A stretch of 64,000 nucleotides of DNA from an uncultured Lachnospiraceae bacterium (GCA_902787715.1 CADAHQ010000008.1:62001-126000); one strand, 5' to 3'; numbered from the stretch's first letter, positions 24,490 through 32,950 are shown. The notes: generated by a model from the letters alone, not told the origin. Numbers and translations: made by a program.

Positions 24490-26851
24490 TAAATTCCACC
24501 TCCGTCGAGCCGTAGTCCGGCGAGACGGTAATCCCTTTCACATACTTAAGGCGTCTGCAGTGATTGTGCACGGCGGTGCGCAACGCGCCGGTGCCGCGCC
24601 CGTGGATGACCGTAACCTTCGGCAAATGCGCAAGATACGCGTCGTCCAGGTATTTGTCGAGCTCTGCCAACGCCTCGTCCACGCGAAGACCGACCAAGTT
24701 GATGTCCGGGTGAATGGTCATGCTCTTCGACTCCGCAGAGAGCTTCACGCCGTTTCCGCGCTTCGTCTCCTCCGAGGGCTCGTCGATCTTTGCCAGGTCG
24801 CTGATGTTCACCTTCGACTGGAGAATGCCCATGGTGACGAAGCATTCGCCCTTATCGTTCGGAAGCGTGTGGATGGTGCCCTTCAGGTTCATGCTCAGAA
24901 CCATCACCGTATCGCCGATCTTGAAATCGGACGCCTTGTGCTGCTTCGCGGGCTTCGCCACGGTTTTCGGCAACGACATTTTCTCCGTAATCTCATCCAG
25001 CTTCTCGCGGGTTCTGCGGCGCTCATTTTCCATGTCCGCCGTGGACGCGTGGGACGCTAACTTCCGCATGCGCTTGATGGACTCGTCGGCGTAAGCCTTC
25101 GCCTCCTCAATGGTATCCCGGGCCTCCTCGCGGGCCTTCCGGAGGATATCCTCCTTCTTCGCGGCGAGCTCGCCGGATTTCTTCTCCCAATCCGCCCGAA
25201 GGGCGTCCGCCTCCCGGCGGCTCTCCCTCGCGGCCTGCAGCTCCCCTTCCATCGCGTGGCGCTTGTTCTCAAGGTCCGTGATCACGTCCTCAAAATTCCT
25301 GTCCGACTCTCCGATGAGCGCCTCCGCCTCGCTGATGACAAGGTCCGAAAGCCCGAGCTTTTTGGAGATGGCAAATGCATTGCTCTTCCCGGGGATTCCC
25401 ATCAACAGCCGGTACGTCGGCTGTAACGACTCCACGTCAAATTCACAGCAGGCGTTCATCACGCCCTCCGTCCGCAGTGCGAACAGCTTAAGCTCCGCGT
25501 AGTGGGTCGTCGCCACCGTGCGGATATCGTAGCGGTGCAGATGTGTAAGAATCGCCGTGGCAAGAGCCGCGCCCTCGGTGGGGTCCGTACCTGCGCCGAG
25601 CTCATCGAAGAGCACCAGCGAATCCTCGTCCGCAGCCTCCAAAATCTTCACCGTGTTGGTCATGTGCGAGGAGAAGGTGCTCAAGGACTGCTCGATGCTC
25701 TGCTCGTCGCCGATATCGGCGTAAACTTCCTTGAAAAAGCCCATCTCCGTACCCGACTTCGCCGGCACGGGAAGTCCTGCCTGCGCCATGATGGTGAACA
25801 AGCCGACGGTCTTTAACGTGACCGTCTTACCGCCGGTGTTCGGGCCGGTGATGACAATCATCGACGGGTCAACGCCTAAGGAAATGTCAATGGGCACAAC
25901 CTTCTTATCCGGAATCAGCGGGTGGCGACCCTGGATGATTCGGATGGTGCGGTTGTCCGTAAAAATCGGGCGGTTGCCGCGAACGGAGCGGCCGAACATG
26001 GCTCTTGCGAAAATGACATCCAGCTGTGCGAGGCACTCGCTGTTGTATTTAAGCTCAGGCACCTGCGGCGCAACCATCTCCGAGAGTGCCGCGAGGACCT
26101 TTTGAATCTCCTCCTGCTCCGCTATGGCCAGCTCGCGAAGCTCATTGTTCAGTTTTACCACCTCCATCGGCTCGATGAAGGATGTGGATCCCGATGCCGA
26201 CTGATCGTGAATCATGCCGGACACCTGGTTTTTGTACTCGCTCTTATAAGGCAGGCAATATCTTCCGTCGCGCTGCGTTATCAGCGTATCCTGAAGCATT
26301 CCCTGGGACGACGCCTGCGCCAACAGGGCCGCCATACGCTCGTGAATCTTCTCGTTTGCAATTTTAATCTTGCGTCTTACGCTCTTAAGTCCTGCACTGG
26401 CATCGTCCGCAATCTCCTCCTCCGAGAGGATGCAGCGGTTAATCTCGCGGCACAGCTCCGGCAGCGTCTCCAGAAGCTCAAACCGTTCCGTCAGCGAATC
26501 CTGCGGAGCTTCCTCCGCTCTTGTTCCTGTGGTACCGTACTGCTTCACCCGCTGGGTCGCCGTGAGGATCGACCCGATGCGCAACAGCTCCGGTGCCGTG
26601 AGGCACCCGCCGTGCTGAAGCCTTACCAGGCTTTCGCCGACATCGCCGATTCCTCCAAACGAAAGGCTTCCCTTCCGGTCAATCCGCTTCGTTGCGTCCT
26701 CGGCTTCCAACTGCCACAGGTCCGCTTCCTCAAGCGTTTCCGCGGGCATCAATTTTCCCGCCTTATCCCGGCCGAGCGTTGAGCCGGTGTAATGCACTAA
26801 CATCTCGCGTATCTTGTCAAATTCAAGTACGCGTATCGCTCTTTCGTTCAT
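24485..26851 (-). CDS. mutS2: MutS2 family protein (endonuclease / ribosome-rescue ATPase)
   Basis: 788 residues from the ATG at 26851, which has AGGAG 5 nt upstream; an in-frame start 30 nt earlier has none. The MutS-type ATPase core has Walker A GPNTGGKT (336-343), the signature FSSHMTN region, Walker B LVLFDELGAGTDP, and the clamp/lever helices before it. A long charged coiled coil (about 500-620) leads to the C-terminal Smr nuclease domain with NLVGLRVDEAL and HGRGTGALR. No mismatch-recognition N-terminal domain, as usual for MutS2. Known roles in the family are recombination suppression and collided-ribosome splitting. It stands alone behind a repeat-rich 605-bp gap. Confidence 0.93.
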   Translation of the reverse strand: MNERAIRVLEFDKIREMLVHYTGSTLGRDKAGKLMPAETLEEADLWQLEAEDATKRIDRKGSLSFGGIGDVGESLVRLQHGGCLTAPELLRIGSILTATQRVKQYGTTGTRAEEAPQDSLTERFELLETLPELCREINRCILSEEEIADDASAGLKSVRRKIKIANEKIHERMAALLAQASSQGMLQDTLITQRDGRYCLPYKSEYKNQVSGMIHDQSASGSTSFIEPMEVVKLNNELRELAIAEQEEIQKVLAALSEMVAPQVPELKYNSECLAQLDVIFARAMFGRSVRGNRPIFTDNRTIRIIQGRHPLIPDKKVVPIDISLGVDPSMIVITGPNTGGKTVTLKTVGLFTIMAQAGLPVPAKSGTEMGFFKEVYADIGDEQSIEQSLSTFSSHMTNTVKILEAADEDSLVLFDELGAGTDPTEGAALATAILTHLHRYDIRTVATTHYAELKLFALRTEGVMNACCEFDVESLQPTYRLLMGIPGKSNAFAISKKLGLSDLVISEAEALIGESDRNFEDVITDLENKRHAMEGELQAARESRREADALRADWEKKSGELAAKKEDILRKAREEARDTIEEAKAYADESIKRMRKLASHASTADMENERRRTREKLDEITEKMSLPKTVAKPAKQHKASDFKIGDTVMVLSMNLKGTIHTLPNDKGECFVTMGILQSKVNISDLAKIDEPSEETKRGNGVKLSAESKSMTIHPDINLVGLRVDEALAELDKYLDDAYLAHLPKVTVIHGRGTGALRTAVHNHCRRLKYVKGITVSPDYGSTEVEFK

Positions 26852-27456
26852 GATATCTCCTTTTTTAACAACTATAAACAACTTGCATGTTTCCCCGGGC
26901 TGTTGGCTTGTTTTTCCGGGCGGTTGCTTGGGTTTTCCAGGGCAACCGGCGGTCGTGGGACAGACTAATCTTGTTTTTTTCGCCGTAAGTCCGTTTTTTC
27001 GCCATGGGTCTGTCTTTTTTTCCTAACATAAGACGGTTAGAGGGTGACAGGTATCCTTTCAGCGCCGGAAAAAATATTGAAAATCAGACTAATCATCGTA
27101 TCAATTCAAATTAGTCCGTATCCAACCCTCTGCGATTCGTGATATTGTTACATAGGCCTACCGACTTACTTTCAAAATAGACTAATTAGTCCGTTTTTTT
27201 TAACTTCTTCACTGCTAATTGCGCTGCCGCATACGGACTAAACTTCAAAAAGCTTCAAAAAAGTCTGATTTTGCAACCTCAAAGGCCACGCAAATGTGTA
27301 GTTTGCAACCTCAAAGGCCACGCAAATGTGTAATTTGCAACTTCAAAGGCCACGCAAAGGTCGGATCCGGGCTGCCCTAAGCTTCCCCCCAGCCGCCAAA
27401 AGCTTCTCCCGGCCTCCCGGCCTGCCCTGCCTGTCCGGCTTGCCGCCATCCCTTGC
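26852..27456. other. 605-bp repeat-rich intergenic region between trmL and mutS2
   Basis: No gene is seen. It must hold the end of the trmL transcript and the mutS2 promoter, neither of which I can place firmly. It contains imperfect tandem units rich in T (26969-27020, GTTTTTTTCGCC-type), two related CCGGGCNGTTG-type segments near 26895-26935, a cluster of GACTAAT/ATTAGTC motifs (26963, 27087, 27110, 27180, 27236), a 9-bp inverted repeat TTAGTCCGT/ACGGACTAA (27186-27194 and 27233-27241), and three 32-bp tandem repeats (27270-27360). AT-richer than its flanks. Confidence 0.7.
27270..27360. repeat. Three tandem 32-bp repeats
   Basis: Units start at 27270, 27302 and 27334 with the common core TTTGCAAC(C/T)TCAAAGGCCACGCAAA. 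The first two are identical over 31 of 32 bases; the third has one inner change and stops after about 27 bases. They abut without spacers. Confidence 0.9.
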
Positions 27457-27954
27457 TCACTTGCTCCACTGCAAACGATGAAGCTCCCCCTTCATCTTCA
27501 TGCCGCAGAAATCCTGCTGGCGCAACGCCTCGTAAGCCACGATGGCCACGGCGTTACTTAAGTTCAGGGACCGCATCTCCCCAATCATCGGGATGCGAAC
27601 ACAGGTGTCCTCGTGGTCGCGAAGGATTTCCTCCGGGATGCCGGCGCTCTCCTTGCCGAACATGATGTAGCAGTCCGGCTCGTAAGAAACCTGGGTGTAG
27701 GCGAGATGGCCTTTGGTTGTCGCAAAATAAACCCTGGCGCCCGCATTTTTCGCAAGGAAGTCCTCGTAGTTTTCGTAGACGCGCACGTCGAGCTCCGACC
27801 AGTAGTCGAGGCCGGCGCGCTTCAGCTGCTTCTCGTCGAGGGAGAACCCTAACGGCTTGATGAGGTGCAGCCGCATCCCCGCGGCCGCGCAGGTCCGGCC
27901 GATGTTGCCGGTGTTCTGCGGGATCTCGGGTTCATGTAACACAATGTTGATCAT
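27457..27954 (-). CDS. trmL: tRNA (cytidine(34)-2'-O)-methyltransferase TrmL
   Basis: 165-residue SPOUT methyltransferase acting on the wobble base of tRNA-Leu. I chose the ATG at 27954 (MINIVLHEPEIPQNTGNIGR), which matches the family N-terminus; a longer frame to 28164 lies inside the aminotransferase gene. Family motifs: PEIPQNTGNIGRT, FGKESAGIPEEIL (knot, SAM site) and RSLNLSNAVAIVAYEAL. Length is normal. It is 5 bp behind the aminotransferase gene and last in a three-gene unit with the Lrp regulator. Confidence 0.93.
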   Translation of the reverse strand: MINIVLHEPEIPQNTGNIGRTCAAAGMRLHLIKPLGFSLDEKQLKRAGLDYWSELDVRVYENYEDFLAKNAGARVYFATTKGHLAYTQVSYEPDCYIMFGKESAGIPEEILRDHEDTCVRIPMIGEMRSLNLSNAVAIVAYEALRQQDFCGMKMKGELHRLQWSK

Positions 27955-27959
27955 ACTTT

Positions 27960-29129
27960 TTATTTCTCCGCACGAAGCTTCGTTACGAACCGGCGCAGGC
28001 GCCCGAGGGCCTCCTTGAGGTTCTCGAGGGAGTAGGCGTAGGAGATTCGAAGGAATCCCTCGCCGCTGTCGCCGAAGGCCGTGCCGGGCACGATGGCGAC
28101 CTTCTCCTCCTGCAGAAGCTTCGTCGCAAAATCCTCGCTGCTCATGCCGAATTCCTTGATGCACGGGAACACGTAAAATGCACCGTAAGGTTCAAAGCAC
28201 GTAAGCCCCATGTCGCGCAGCTCATGCAGCACGTAGCGGCGGCGCTTATCGTAGGCGTCGCGCATCATCGCAACGTCCTCGTCCCCGTTTTTGAGGGCGT
28301 CCACGGCCGCGTACTGGCTCGTGGTGGGCGCGCACATGATGGCAAACTGGTGAATCTTCGTCATCTGTTGAATGATTTCCTCGGGGCCGCAGGCGTAGCC
28401 GAGTCTCCAGCCGGTCATGGCGTGTCCCTTGGAAAAACCGTTAATCAGAATCGTGCGCTCGCGCATCCCCGGAATCGAAGCGACGGAAACATGCTTCGTG
28501 CCGTAGGTGAGCTCGCTGTAAATCTCGTCGGAGACAACGTAGATGTCCTTCTCGATGCAGACCTCGGCGATTGCCTCGAGGTCCTCTTTGGTCATGATGG
28601 CGCCGGTCGGATTGTTCGGGAACGGAAGCACGAGAAGTTTCGTCTTCTCCGTGATCGCGTCGCGAAGCTCCTGCGCCGTCAGGCGGAACTCATTTTTCTC
28701 CTGCAGCGGAATCGTCACCGGAACGCCCTGCGTTAAGATGACGCACGGCTCATAGGAGACGTAGCAGGGCTGCGGGATGATGACCTCTTCGCCCGGGCAA
28801 ACCATGGCGCGGATGGCAAGGTCGATGGCCTCGCTGCCGCCCACCGTCACTAAAATCTCATGCTTCGGGTCGTAGGAAACGCCGTAGCGGCGCGTAAGAT
28901 ATGTGTTAATCTCGTTTCGAAGCTCCACAAGACCCGCATTTGACGTGTAATGGGTGCGCGCCTTCTCAAGGGCGTAGATGCCCTCCTCGCGGATGTGCCA
29001 CGGCGTCGCAAAATCCGGCTCGCCGACGCCTAAGCTGATGGCGCCCTTCATCTCCTGCACAATGTCGAAGAATTTGCGGATGCCCGAGGGTTTAATCTCG
29101 ACAACGGATGGATTTAACGGATTTCTCAT
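27960..29129 (-). CDS. Pyridoxal-phosphate aminotransferase, class I/II
   Basis: 389 residues. PLP-binding features: Lys234 in NGFSKGHAMTGWRLGY, Asn173 in PFPNNPTG, Asp201 and Tyr204 in SDEIYSEL, and the N-terminal GVGEPDFATP. Probably a broad aromatic or aspartate-type aminotransferase; the exact amino donor is not visible. ATG at 29129 overlaps the stop of the Lrp gene by 4 bp (ATGA), so translation is likely coupled. The shared transcript with an Lrp-type regulator suggests control by an amino acid. Confidence 0.9.
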   Translation of the reverse strand: MRNPLNPSVVEIKPSGIRKFFDIVQEMKGAISLGVGEPDFATPWHIREEGIYALEKARTHYTSNAGLVELRNEINTYLTRRYGVSYDPKHEILVTVGGSEAIDLAIRAMVCPGEEVIIPQPCYVSYEPCVILTQGVPVTIPLQEKNEFRLTAQELRDAITEKTKLLVLPFPNNPTGAIMTKEDLEAIAEVCIEKDIYVVSDEIYSELTYGTKHVSVASIPGMRERTILINGFSKGHAMTGWRLGYACGPEEIIQQMTKIHQFAIMCAPTTSQYAAVDALKNGDEDVAMMRDAYDKRRRYVLHELRDMGLTCFEPYGAFYVFPCIKEFGMSSEDFATKLLQEEKVAIVPGTAFGDSGEGFLRISYAYSLENLKEALGRLRRFVTKLRAEK

Positions 29130-29614
29130 GGCGTGATCAGCATCCTTTCATCCTCGATTTTCGAAACCAGCGGCAGGCCGTGCTCCTTGTAGCGCTTCAG
29201 CACAAAATGCGTCGACGTCGAGAGCACCGAATCCATCGGCGAGAGCTTGCTCGAGACAAATTCAGCCACACTCTGCAATGTCTTGCCGTGAATCATCACA
29301 CACAAATCGAAGCCGCCGGACATCAGATACACGGCGTCCACCTCGTCGAACTGGTAGATGCGCTCGGCAATCTTGTCAAAGCCCTGTCCGCGCTGCGGCG
29401 TAACTTTTACTTCAATCATGGCTGTAACCAGCTGGCGCTCGGTCTTCTCCCAGTTGATGAGGGTCGGGTAGCCGCAGATTACGCGGTCCTCCTCCATCTC
29501 GGCGATGGCCGCTGCCACGCTCTCTTCGGTCTCACCGAGCATCACGGCGAGCTCCTTCACGGTGAGCTTTGCGTTCTGGTCCAGGCTCTCCAATATTCTC
29601 ATGTCCACACTCAT
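29126..29614 (-). CDS. Lrp/AsnC-family transcriptional regulator
   Basis: 162 residues: N-terminal helix-turn-helix (MRILESLDQNAKLTVKELAVMLGETEESVAAAIAEME) and a C-terminal RAM/AsnC ligand-binding domain (TAMIEVKVTPQRGQGFDKIAERI; AVYLMSGGFDLCVMIHG). ATG at 29614 has AGGAGG 8 nt upstream. First gene of the unit with the aminotransferase and trmL, and preceded by the structured leader at 29635-29763. It probably binds an amino acid and controls its own operon; this is inference from family. Confidence 0.9.
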   Translation of the reverse strand: MSVDMRILESLDQNAKLTVKELAVMLGETEESVAAAIAEMEEDRVICGYPTLINWEKTERQLVTAMIEVKVTPQRGQGFDKIAERIYQFDEVDAVYLMSGGFDLCVMIHGKTLQSVAEFVSSKLSPMDSVLSTSTHFVLKRYKEHGLPLVSKIEDERMLITP

Positions 29615-29634
29615 TTCAGTAACCTCCTTTTATT

Positions 29635-29763
29635 CGACGCGACTTAACATTTTCCCACGCCGTGGCGTCGACCGCGACGCAAACGCCTCGCTCGCAGGAA
29701 AATGCTCGCTCACCGTTTGCTCGCGTTTCCGCCCCGGCTGTCGAAAGGCGGTAAGTCGCGTCG
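29635..29763 (-). ncRNA. Candidate structured leader RNA of the Lrp-aminotransferase-trmL operon
   Basis: Read on minus (5' end at 29763), the 129-nt segment is closed by a perfect 12-bp stem, CGACGCGACTTA with TAAGTCGCGTCG. Inside are P2 (CCGCC/GGCGG), P3 (GCGAGCAAACG with CGTTTGCGTCGC, 11-12 bp with one bulge) and P4 (ACGC/GCGT). An 8-nt segment of the P3 loop (CATTTTCC) is fully complementary to GGAAAATG between P4 and the closing stem, a possible pseudoknot or alternative pairing. The closing stem ends 6 nt before the AGGAGG of the Lrp gene. I do not recognise a known riboswitch, T-box or ribozyme. A small mobile inverted-repeat element is the alternative. Confidence 0.5.
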
Positions 29764-29939
29764 TAGAAATTGATTCGCGTATATGAGACAAGATGTTCTT
29801 TACGGAACTTTTGTCTTATTTGTTTATTGATTGCGACTACGATACGCAGTCGACTTCGCAGAAGCATGTTTATACTTCCGCTCTGCGGAAAGCCGGTTTA
29901 TACCTCGGTTCCGCGGATTGGTTTGTGTCCTTTATATCC
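29764..29939. other. Upstream part of the Lrp-operon intergenic region
   Basis: No gene seen. On plus, AGACAA...TTGTCT arms flank GTTC/GAAC arms around a TTTACG loop (about 29787-29815). A 6-bp hairpin TTCCGC/GCGGAA lies near 29876-29890. The promoter of the Lrp operon should be here, but no candidate has good -35 and -10 matches, and I see no T-run terminator for the gene ending at 29940. Confidence 0.4.
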
Positions 29940-30971
29940 TCACCGGCCGCCGCGGTAGGGCTCGAGATACCGGGTTTCTCCACGGTTTTGAAGCGTCCGT
30001 GCGGCGTCTTTGGTGAGGCGTCCGATGACGGCGGCCTCAACCTGCGGGGCGGCTTCCGCTAACGCGGCAAGCAGCCGGTCCGGGTCCGCGGTCACAAAGA
30101 GTACGCACCCTCCGCCCGGAATCTGGTACGGGTCACAGTCGGTCACCTCGCAAACCTCGATGGTAATCTGTGCTATCGGTATGTCCGGAAGCGCAATCTC
30201 CATGCCGGCCCGAAGCTTCTCGCCGAGCTTCCACAGGGCGCCGTACACGCCGCCGTCTCCGCCGGGCACCGCCGCAGCAGCGCCGGCTGCAAATCCCGCC
30301 CGAATCAGCGTTGCATTTGCCGCCGTCTCCGGCAGCTCCGCTGCCCTCTGCAGAAAATGCTTCGGATACTTCGCCTCCATCTGCTCCCGATTTGCTTCGT
30401 ACAGCAGGACGGTTCCCTCGATGCCGGCCGTGCCGGCCATCACAACGGACCACTCTGCGGAATTGCCCGCAGCTTCACCTTCGGCGGCCTCCGCCGCAGC
30501 ATCCGACGCTTGAGCAGGTGGATTTGCCGCGTGTGCAGCCTCGCTGTCCGCGGCGCCTGCGGGCGCTCCGAAGGCACTCACGTGCGCAAGCACGTCTTCT
30601 CGCTTTTCCCTCGCGATTGCAACATCTTCAAAACTTGATGCCGCGTACGCGGCTCGCAGATACTCGCGCACCGTCGCCTCCGGCATGTCCTCCGGGACGC
30701 TTAAAAGAAGCGTGACGGCTGTCGTTTCGCGGCCGATGGCGGCCAGCGCTGCAAATGCGCGGTTCGTCGCCATGGCGGCGATTCCCGCATTTGTGCCGCT
30801 CATGGTTCCGGTCGCGGACGAGAGTTCTCTGTCCGCCCGGGCGGCAAGGGCGATGCGCGCCGAAAGGTCCGTGTCGTCGCCGAATCCCGCCGGGCGTCTG
30901 CGCAGATACCGCTCGCGTCCGAGCCGCGTCGTCAACCGCTCATATTCCGCTGTTCCAATCGGCCCGATCAT
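29940..30971 (-). CDS. AIR-synthase-related (PurM/HypE-like) protein
   Basis: 343 residues from the ATG at 30971, preceded by AGGAGGG; a longer frame adds only an Arg-rich stretch. The PurM-type core is seen in VVMAGTAGIEGTVLLYEANREQM, the Gly-rich PGGDGGVYGALWKLGEKLRAGMEI, and PDIPIAQITIEVCEVTDCDPYQIPGGGCVLF near the C-terminus. Similar proteins in Clostridia are labelled AIR synthase-related or hydrogenase-maturation-like. Residues 133-173 are an Ala/Glu/Ser-rich low-complexity insertion. No hyp genes are nearby, so a hydrogenase role is unsupported. It has a good promoter at 31048-31076, back to back with the sigma factor gene. Confidence 0.8.
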   Translation of the reverse strand: MIGPIGTAEYERLTTRLGRERYLRRRPAGFGDDTDLSARIALAARADRELSSATGTMSGTNAGIAAMATNRAFAALAAIGRETTAVTLLLSVPEDMPEATVREYLRAAYAASSFEDVAIAREKREDVLAHVSAFGAPAGAADSEAAHAANPPAQASDAAAEAAEGEAAGNSAEWSVVMAGTAGIEGTVLLYEANREQMEAKYPKHFLQRAAELPETAANATLIRAGFAAGAAAAVPGGDGGVYGALWKLGEKLRAGMEIALPDIPIAQITIEVCEVTDCDPYQIPGGGCVLFVTADPDRLLAALAEAAPQVEAAVIGRLTKDAARTLQNRGETRYLEPYRGGR

Positions 30972-31047
30972 CTGCGACACCCTCCTGTGATTCGTCGTTT
31001 GCGTCCGTCTCTGCCGGGCGCAGGGAACACTATCCCATAATCGCTTT

Positions 31048-31076
31048 ATTATACCATACAACCCGCGCAAATGCAA
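31048..31076 (-). promoter_or_regulatory. Promoter of the AIR-synthase-related gene
   Basis: On minus TTGCAT (31071-31076), 17 bp, TATAAT (31048-31053), with TGG directly before the -10. It diverges from the sigma-factor promoter 29 bp away, so a regulator bound here could affect both. Confidence 0.75.
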
Positions 31077-31104
31077 AGAAAACAGCCCAACTGCCGCGGT
31101 CCTG

Positions 31105-31133
31105 TTGAAATGCGGCGCTGTCTCCTGTATGAT
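31105..31133 (+). promoter_or_regulatory. Promoter of the sigma/anti-sigma operon
   Basis: TTGAAA (31105-31110), 17 bp, TATGAT (31128-31133) on plus. The start is expected near 31140, leaving a leader of about 90 nt. This is a vegetative-type promoter rather than an ECF-type one. Confidence 0.7.
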
Positions 31134-31179
31134 GGGCGGAGGAATGATGACAAAACAGCGAAATTTGTGTGAGTGAAAA

Positions 31180-31193
31180 CGGGCATATGCCCG
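31180..31193. repeat. 14-bp perfect palindrome in the sigma-gene leader
   Basis: CGGGCATATGCCCG at 31180-31193, directly followed by TATAGT, 40 bp before the sigma-factor ATG. It could be an operator for a dimeric regulator or a leader hairpin. Confidence 0.6.
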
Positions 31194-31232
31194 TATAGTG
31201 GGGCAAAGGAACTTTTCATCGGAGGAGACCGA

Positions 31233-31802
31233 ATGGACGAGAGCACACTACTTAAAAAACTGACAAGCGAGCCGGAACGGGGCCTGGAGCAGCTGATCCA
31301 GACTTACGGCCCGGCGGTGCACAAAATCTGCCGATCGATTCTCGCAGACCTTCCGCCGGAGGAGATTGAGGAGGCTGAATCCGATGTGTTCGTAAACATC
31401 TGGCAGCATCGCGACCGAATCCGAACAGACAACGGCTGTTCGCTGAAGAGTTACCTTTACGCAGTTGCGAGAAATGTCGCAAGAGACCGCCTGCGGGCCG
31501 CGAAATCGGCACCGCTCTCCCTCGACCGGGCATTGGAAAACGGCATCGAGCCGGAATCCGGAGAACTCACCGACGACAATGTCGTCCGGGAGTGGCTGCA
31601 GGACGAGGTGCTGACCTCCTTAGCGGAGCTGGGCGAGCCGGAACACGGGATTTTCCTTGAGCGATACTACCTGGGGCGTAGCGCGAAGGCGATTGCCGAG
31701 CGCCGGGGCCTTCCGCAGAAGAAAGTGGAAAATCTCCTCTACCGCGGCAAAACCAAACTGCGGCAAATCCTCTCGAAAAAAGGAGTCACACCCTATGAGT
31801 AA
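31233..31802 (+). CDS. ECF-type RNA polymerase sigma factor
   Basis: 189 residues; ATG at 31233 follows GGAGGAG. Region 2 (LIQTYGPAVHKICRSIL; EEIEEAESDVFVNIWQHRDRI; LKSYLYAVARNVARDRLR) and region 4 (GIFLERYYLGRSAKAIAERRGLPQKKVENLLYRGKTKLR) are both present, with no region 1 or 3, as in the ECF group. It overlaps the following membrane protein by 8 bp, the usual sigma/anti-sigma arrangement. The regulon is unknown. Confidence 0.9.
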   Translation: MDESTLLKKLTSEPERGLEQLIQTYGPAVHKICRSILADLPPEEIEEAESDVFVNIWQHRDRIRTDNGCSLKSYLYAVARNVARDRLRAAKSAPLSLDRALENGIEPESGELTDDNVVREWLQDEVLTSLAELGEPEHGIFLERYYLGRSAKAIAERRGLPQKKVENLLYRGKTKLRQILSKKGVTPYE

Positions 31803-32925
31803 ACACGCAAACATCTCCGGCGCCGACGAGCGCCCTGAACTCTTTCGGCAAATCCTTCCGCAGTCCGACGCAGACTGCCTCGACGAGACTCTCCAAGCAA
31901 TGCCCGCGGAAGACTTTGACGCCGCTGCAGTCACCGGCAAAACCCTCGCGAAGCTGGGCCTCGGCAGGGCTGATGCGAAGTTGACTGTTGTAAACGAAAC
32001 GCCGGTCCGCGAGACCCCGGCGCCGAAGCGCCGGTTCCGCTTCCGGACAGTTTTGATTGCAGCCTGCTGCGCCGTCCTTCTGCTGGCCACTGTTGCGGTT
32101 GCAAAAATCATGCACGACAAAAAAGCCCGCGTGATTGAAATCACGGAGCTCAAAGAACATCTGACGGCGGAGCGCGCAAGCGCCTTCCTTCCGCTCGGAC
32201 AATCCGGGAAGATCGGCGACGTCACGGTCACCGCAGTGGACATGATCGGCGATTCCCACCGCATGTTCGTAGAGGTTTCCACCGATGTTGCCGTGGACGC
32301 AGCGGACGGCTGGCTTGTGGATTATTTGCCACCTGAGGGTGCACTGGGTTTTGCCTGCGCAACCGAAGAAGACGAAATCCTCTCCGACTGCGGAGCCGCG
32401 CCCTTCGCGCGGGACGGGAAGCTGTGGTACATGGTTACCTGCGCGGACAACCGCGATGCCTCCCGGACCATCAACAATCAGACCGTGAAGTTGATTGTCC
32501 AAAGCATAGCCGGCTCCGACGACGAAACGGCACCCCTCATCCTCTCCTGGACCAACCATTACGACGTCACGGACCGGGTTGTTGCCGCGAGCCAAACCGT
32601 CGGCGGATTTCGTGTCGACACGCTCTCCGTTACCGCCTGTGACCTCACGGTGGTTCTGTCCGGCGACACATCAGGCTACAGCCTCGATTACATCACCTTG
32701 ACGGACGGCAGCCGCCTCTACGAAATTGCAAACACGACCCTTCCGTTGTATCCGTTGACCGAGCTTAAGCGCAGCTACGACAACGACGGAAAACTCCTTT
32801 CGGAGCGCCGTTACTACAGCCTTTTGGAAGGATTTGCCGTGGAGCCGGGCGGTGACGCCGTCTTCGTTCCGGCCGCAAAAGTCGCTTCCGTGACCATCGG
32901 CGGCGTGACGATTCCGGTGAAATAA
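31795..32925 (+). CDS. Membrane-anchored anti-sigma-type protein
   Basis: 376 residues. Start ATG at 31795, overlapping the sigma gene, with AGGAG 9 nt upstream. Cytoplasmic N-terminus of about 80 residues (ERPELFRQILPQSDADCLDETLQAMP), one membrane segment (84-104, VLIAACCAVLLLATVAVA), then an extracytoplasmic part of 270 residues with beta-rich segments (IGDVTVTAVDMIGDSHRMFVEV). The layout resembles DUF4179-type proteins of Firmicute sigma/anti-sigma pairs; no zinc-binding HxxxCxxC is present. It is expected to hold the sigma factor inactive until an envelope signal arrives. Confidence 0.78.
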   Translation: MSKHANISGADERPELFRQILPQSDADCLDETLQAMPAEDFDAAAVTGKTLAKLGLGRADAKLTVVNETPVRETPAPKRRFRFRTVLIAACCAVLLLATVAVAKIMHDKKARVIEITELKEHLTAERASAFLPLGQSGKIGDVTVTAVDMIGDSHRMFVEVSTDVAVDAADGWLVDYLPPEGALGFACATEEDEILSDCGAAPFARDGKLWYMVTCADNRDASRTINNQTVKLIVQSIAGSDDETAPLILSWTNHYDVTDRVVAASQTVGGFRVDTLSVTACDLTVVLSGDTSGYSLDYITLTDGSRLYEIANTTLPLYPLTELKRSYDNDGKLLSERRYYSLLEGFAVEPGGDAVFVPAAKVASVTIGGVTIPVK

Positions 32926-32950
32926 ACAGAATTGTAAAGCAAACAATAAA

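Noticed and set aside
27270-27360. CRISPR-like direct repeats
   Set aside because: The 32-bp units are head to tail without spacers, number only three, and no cas gene is near.
29635-29763. Known self-cleaving ribozyme (twister or HDV-like)
   Set aside because: Stems and a pseudoknot are present, but I could not match the conserved core nucleotides of either class.
29940-30971. Hydrogenase maturation protein HypE
   Set aside because: Only the general PurM-type fold is visible; the C-terminal Cys motif of HypE and other hyp genes are missing.
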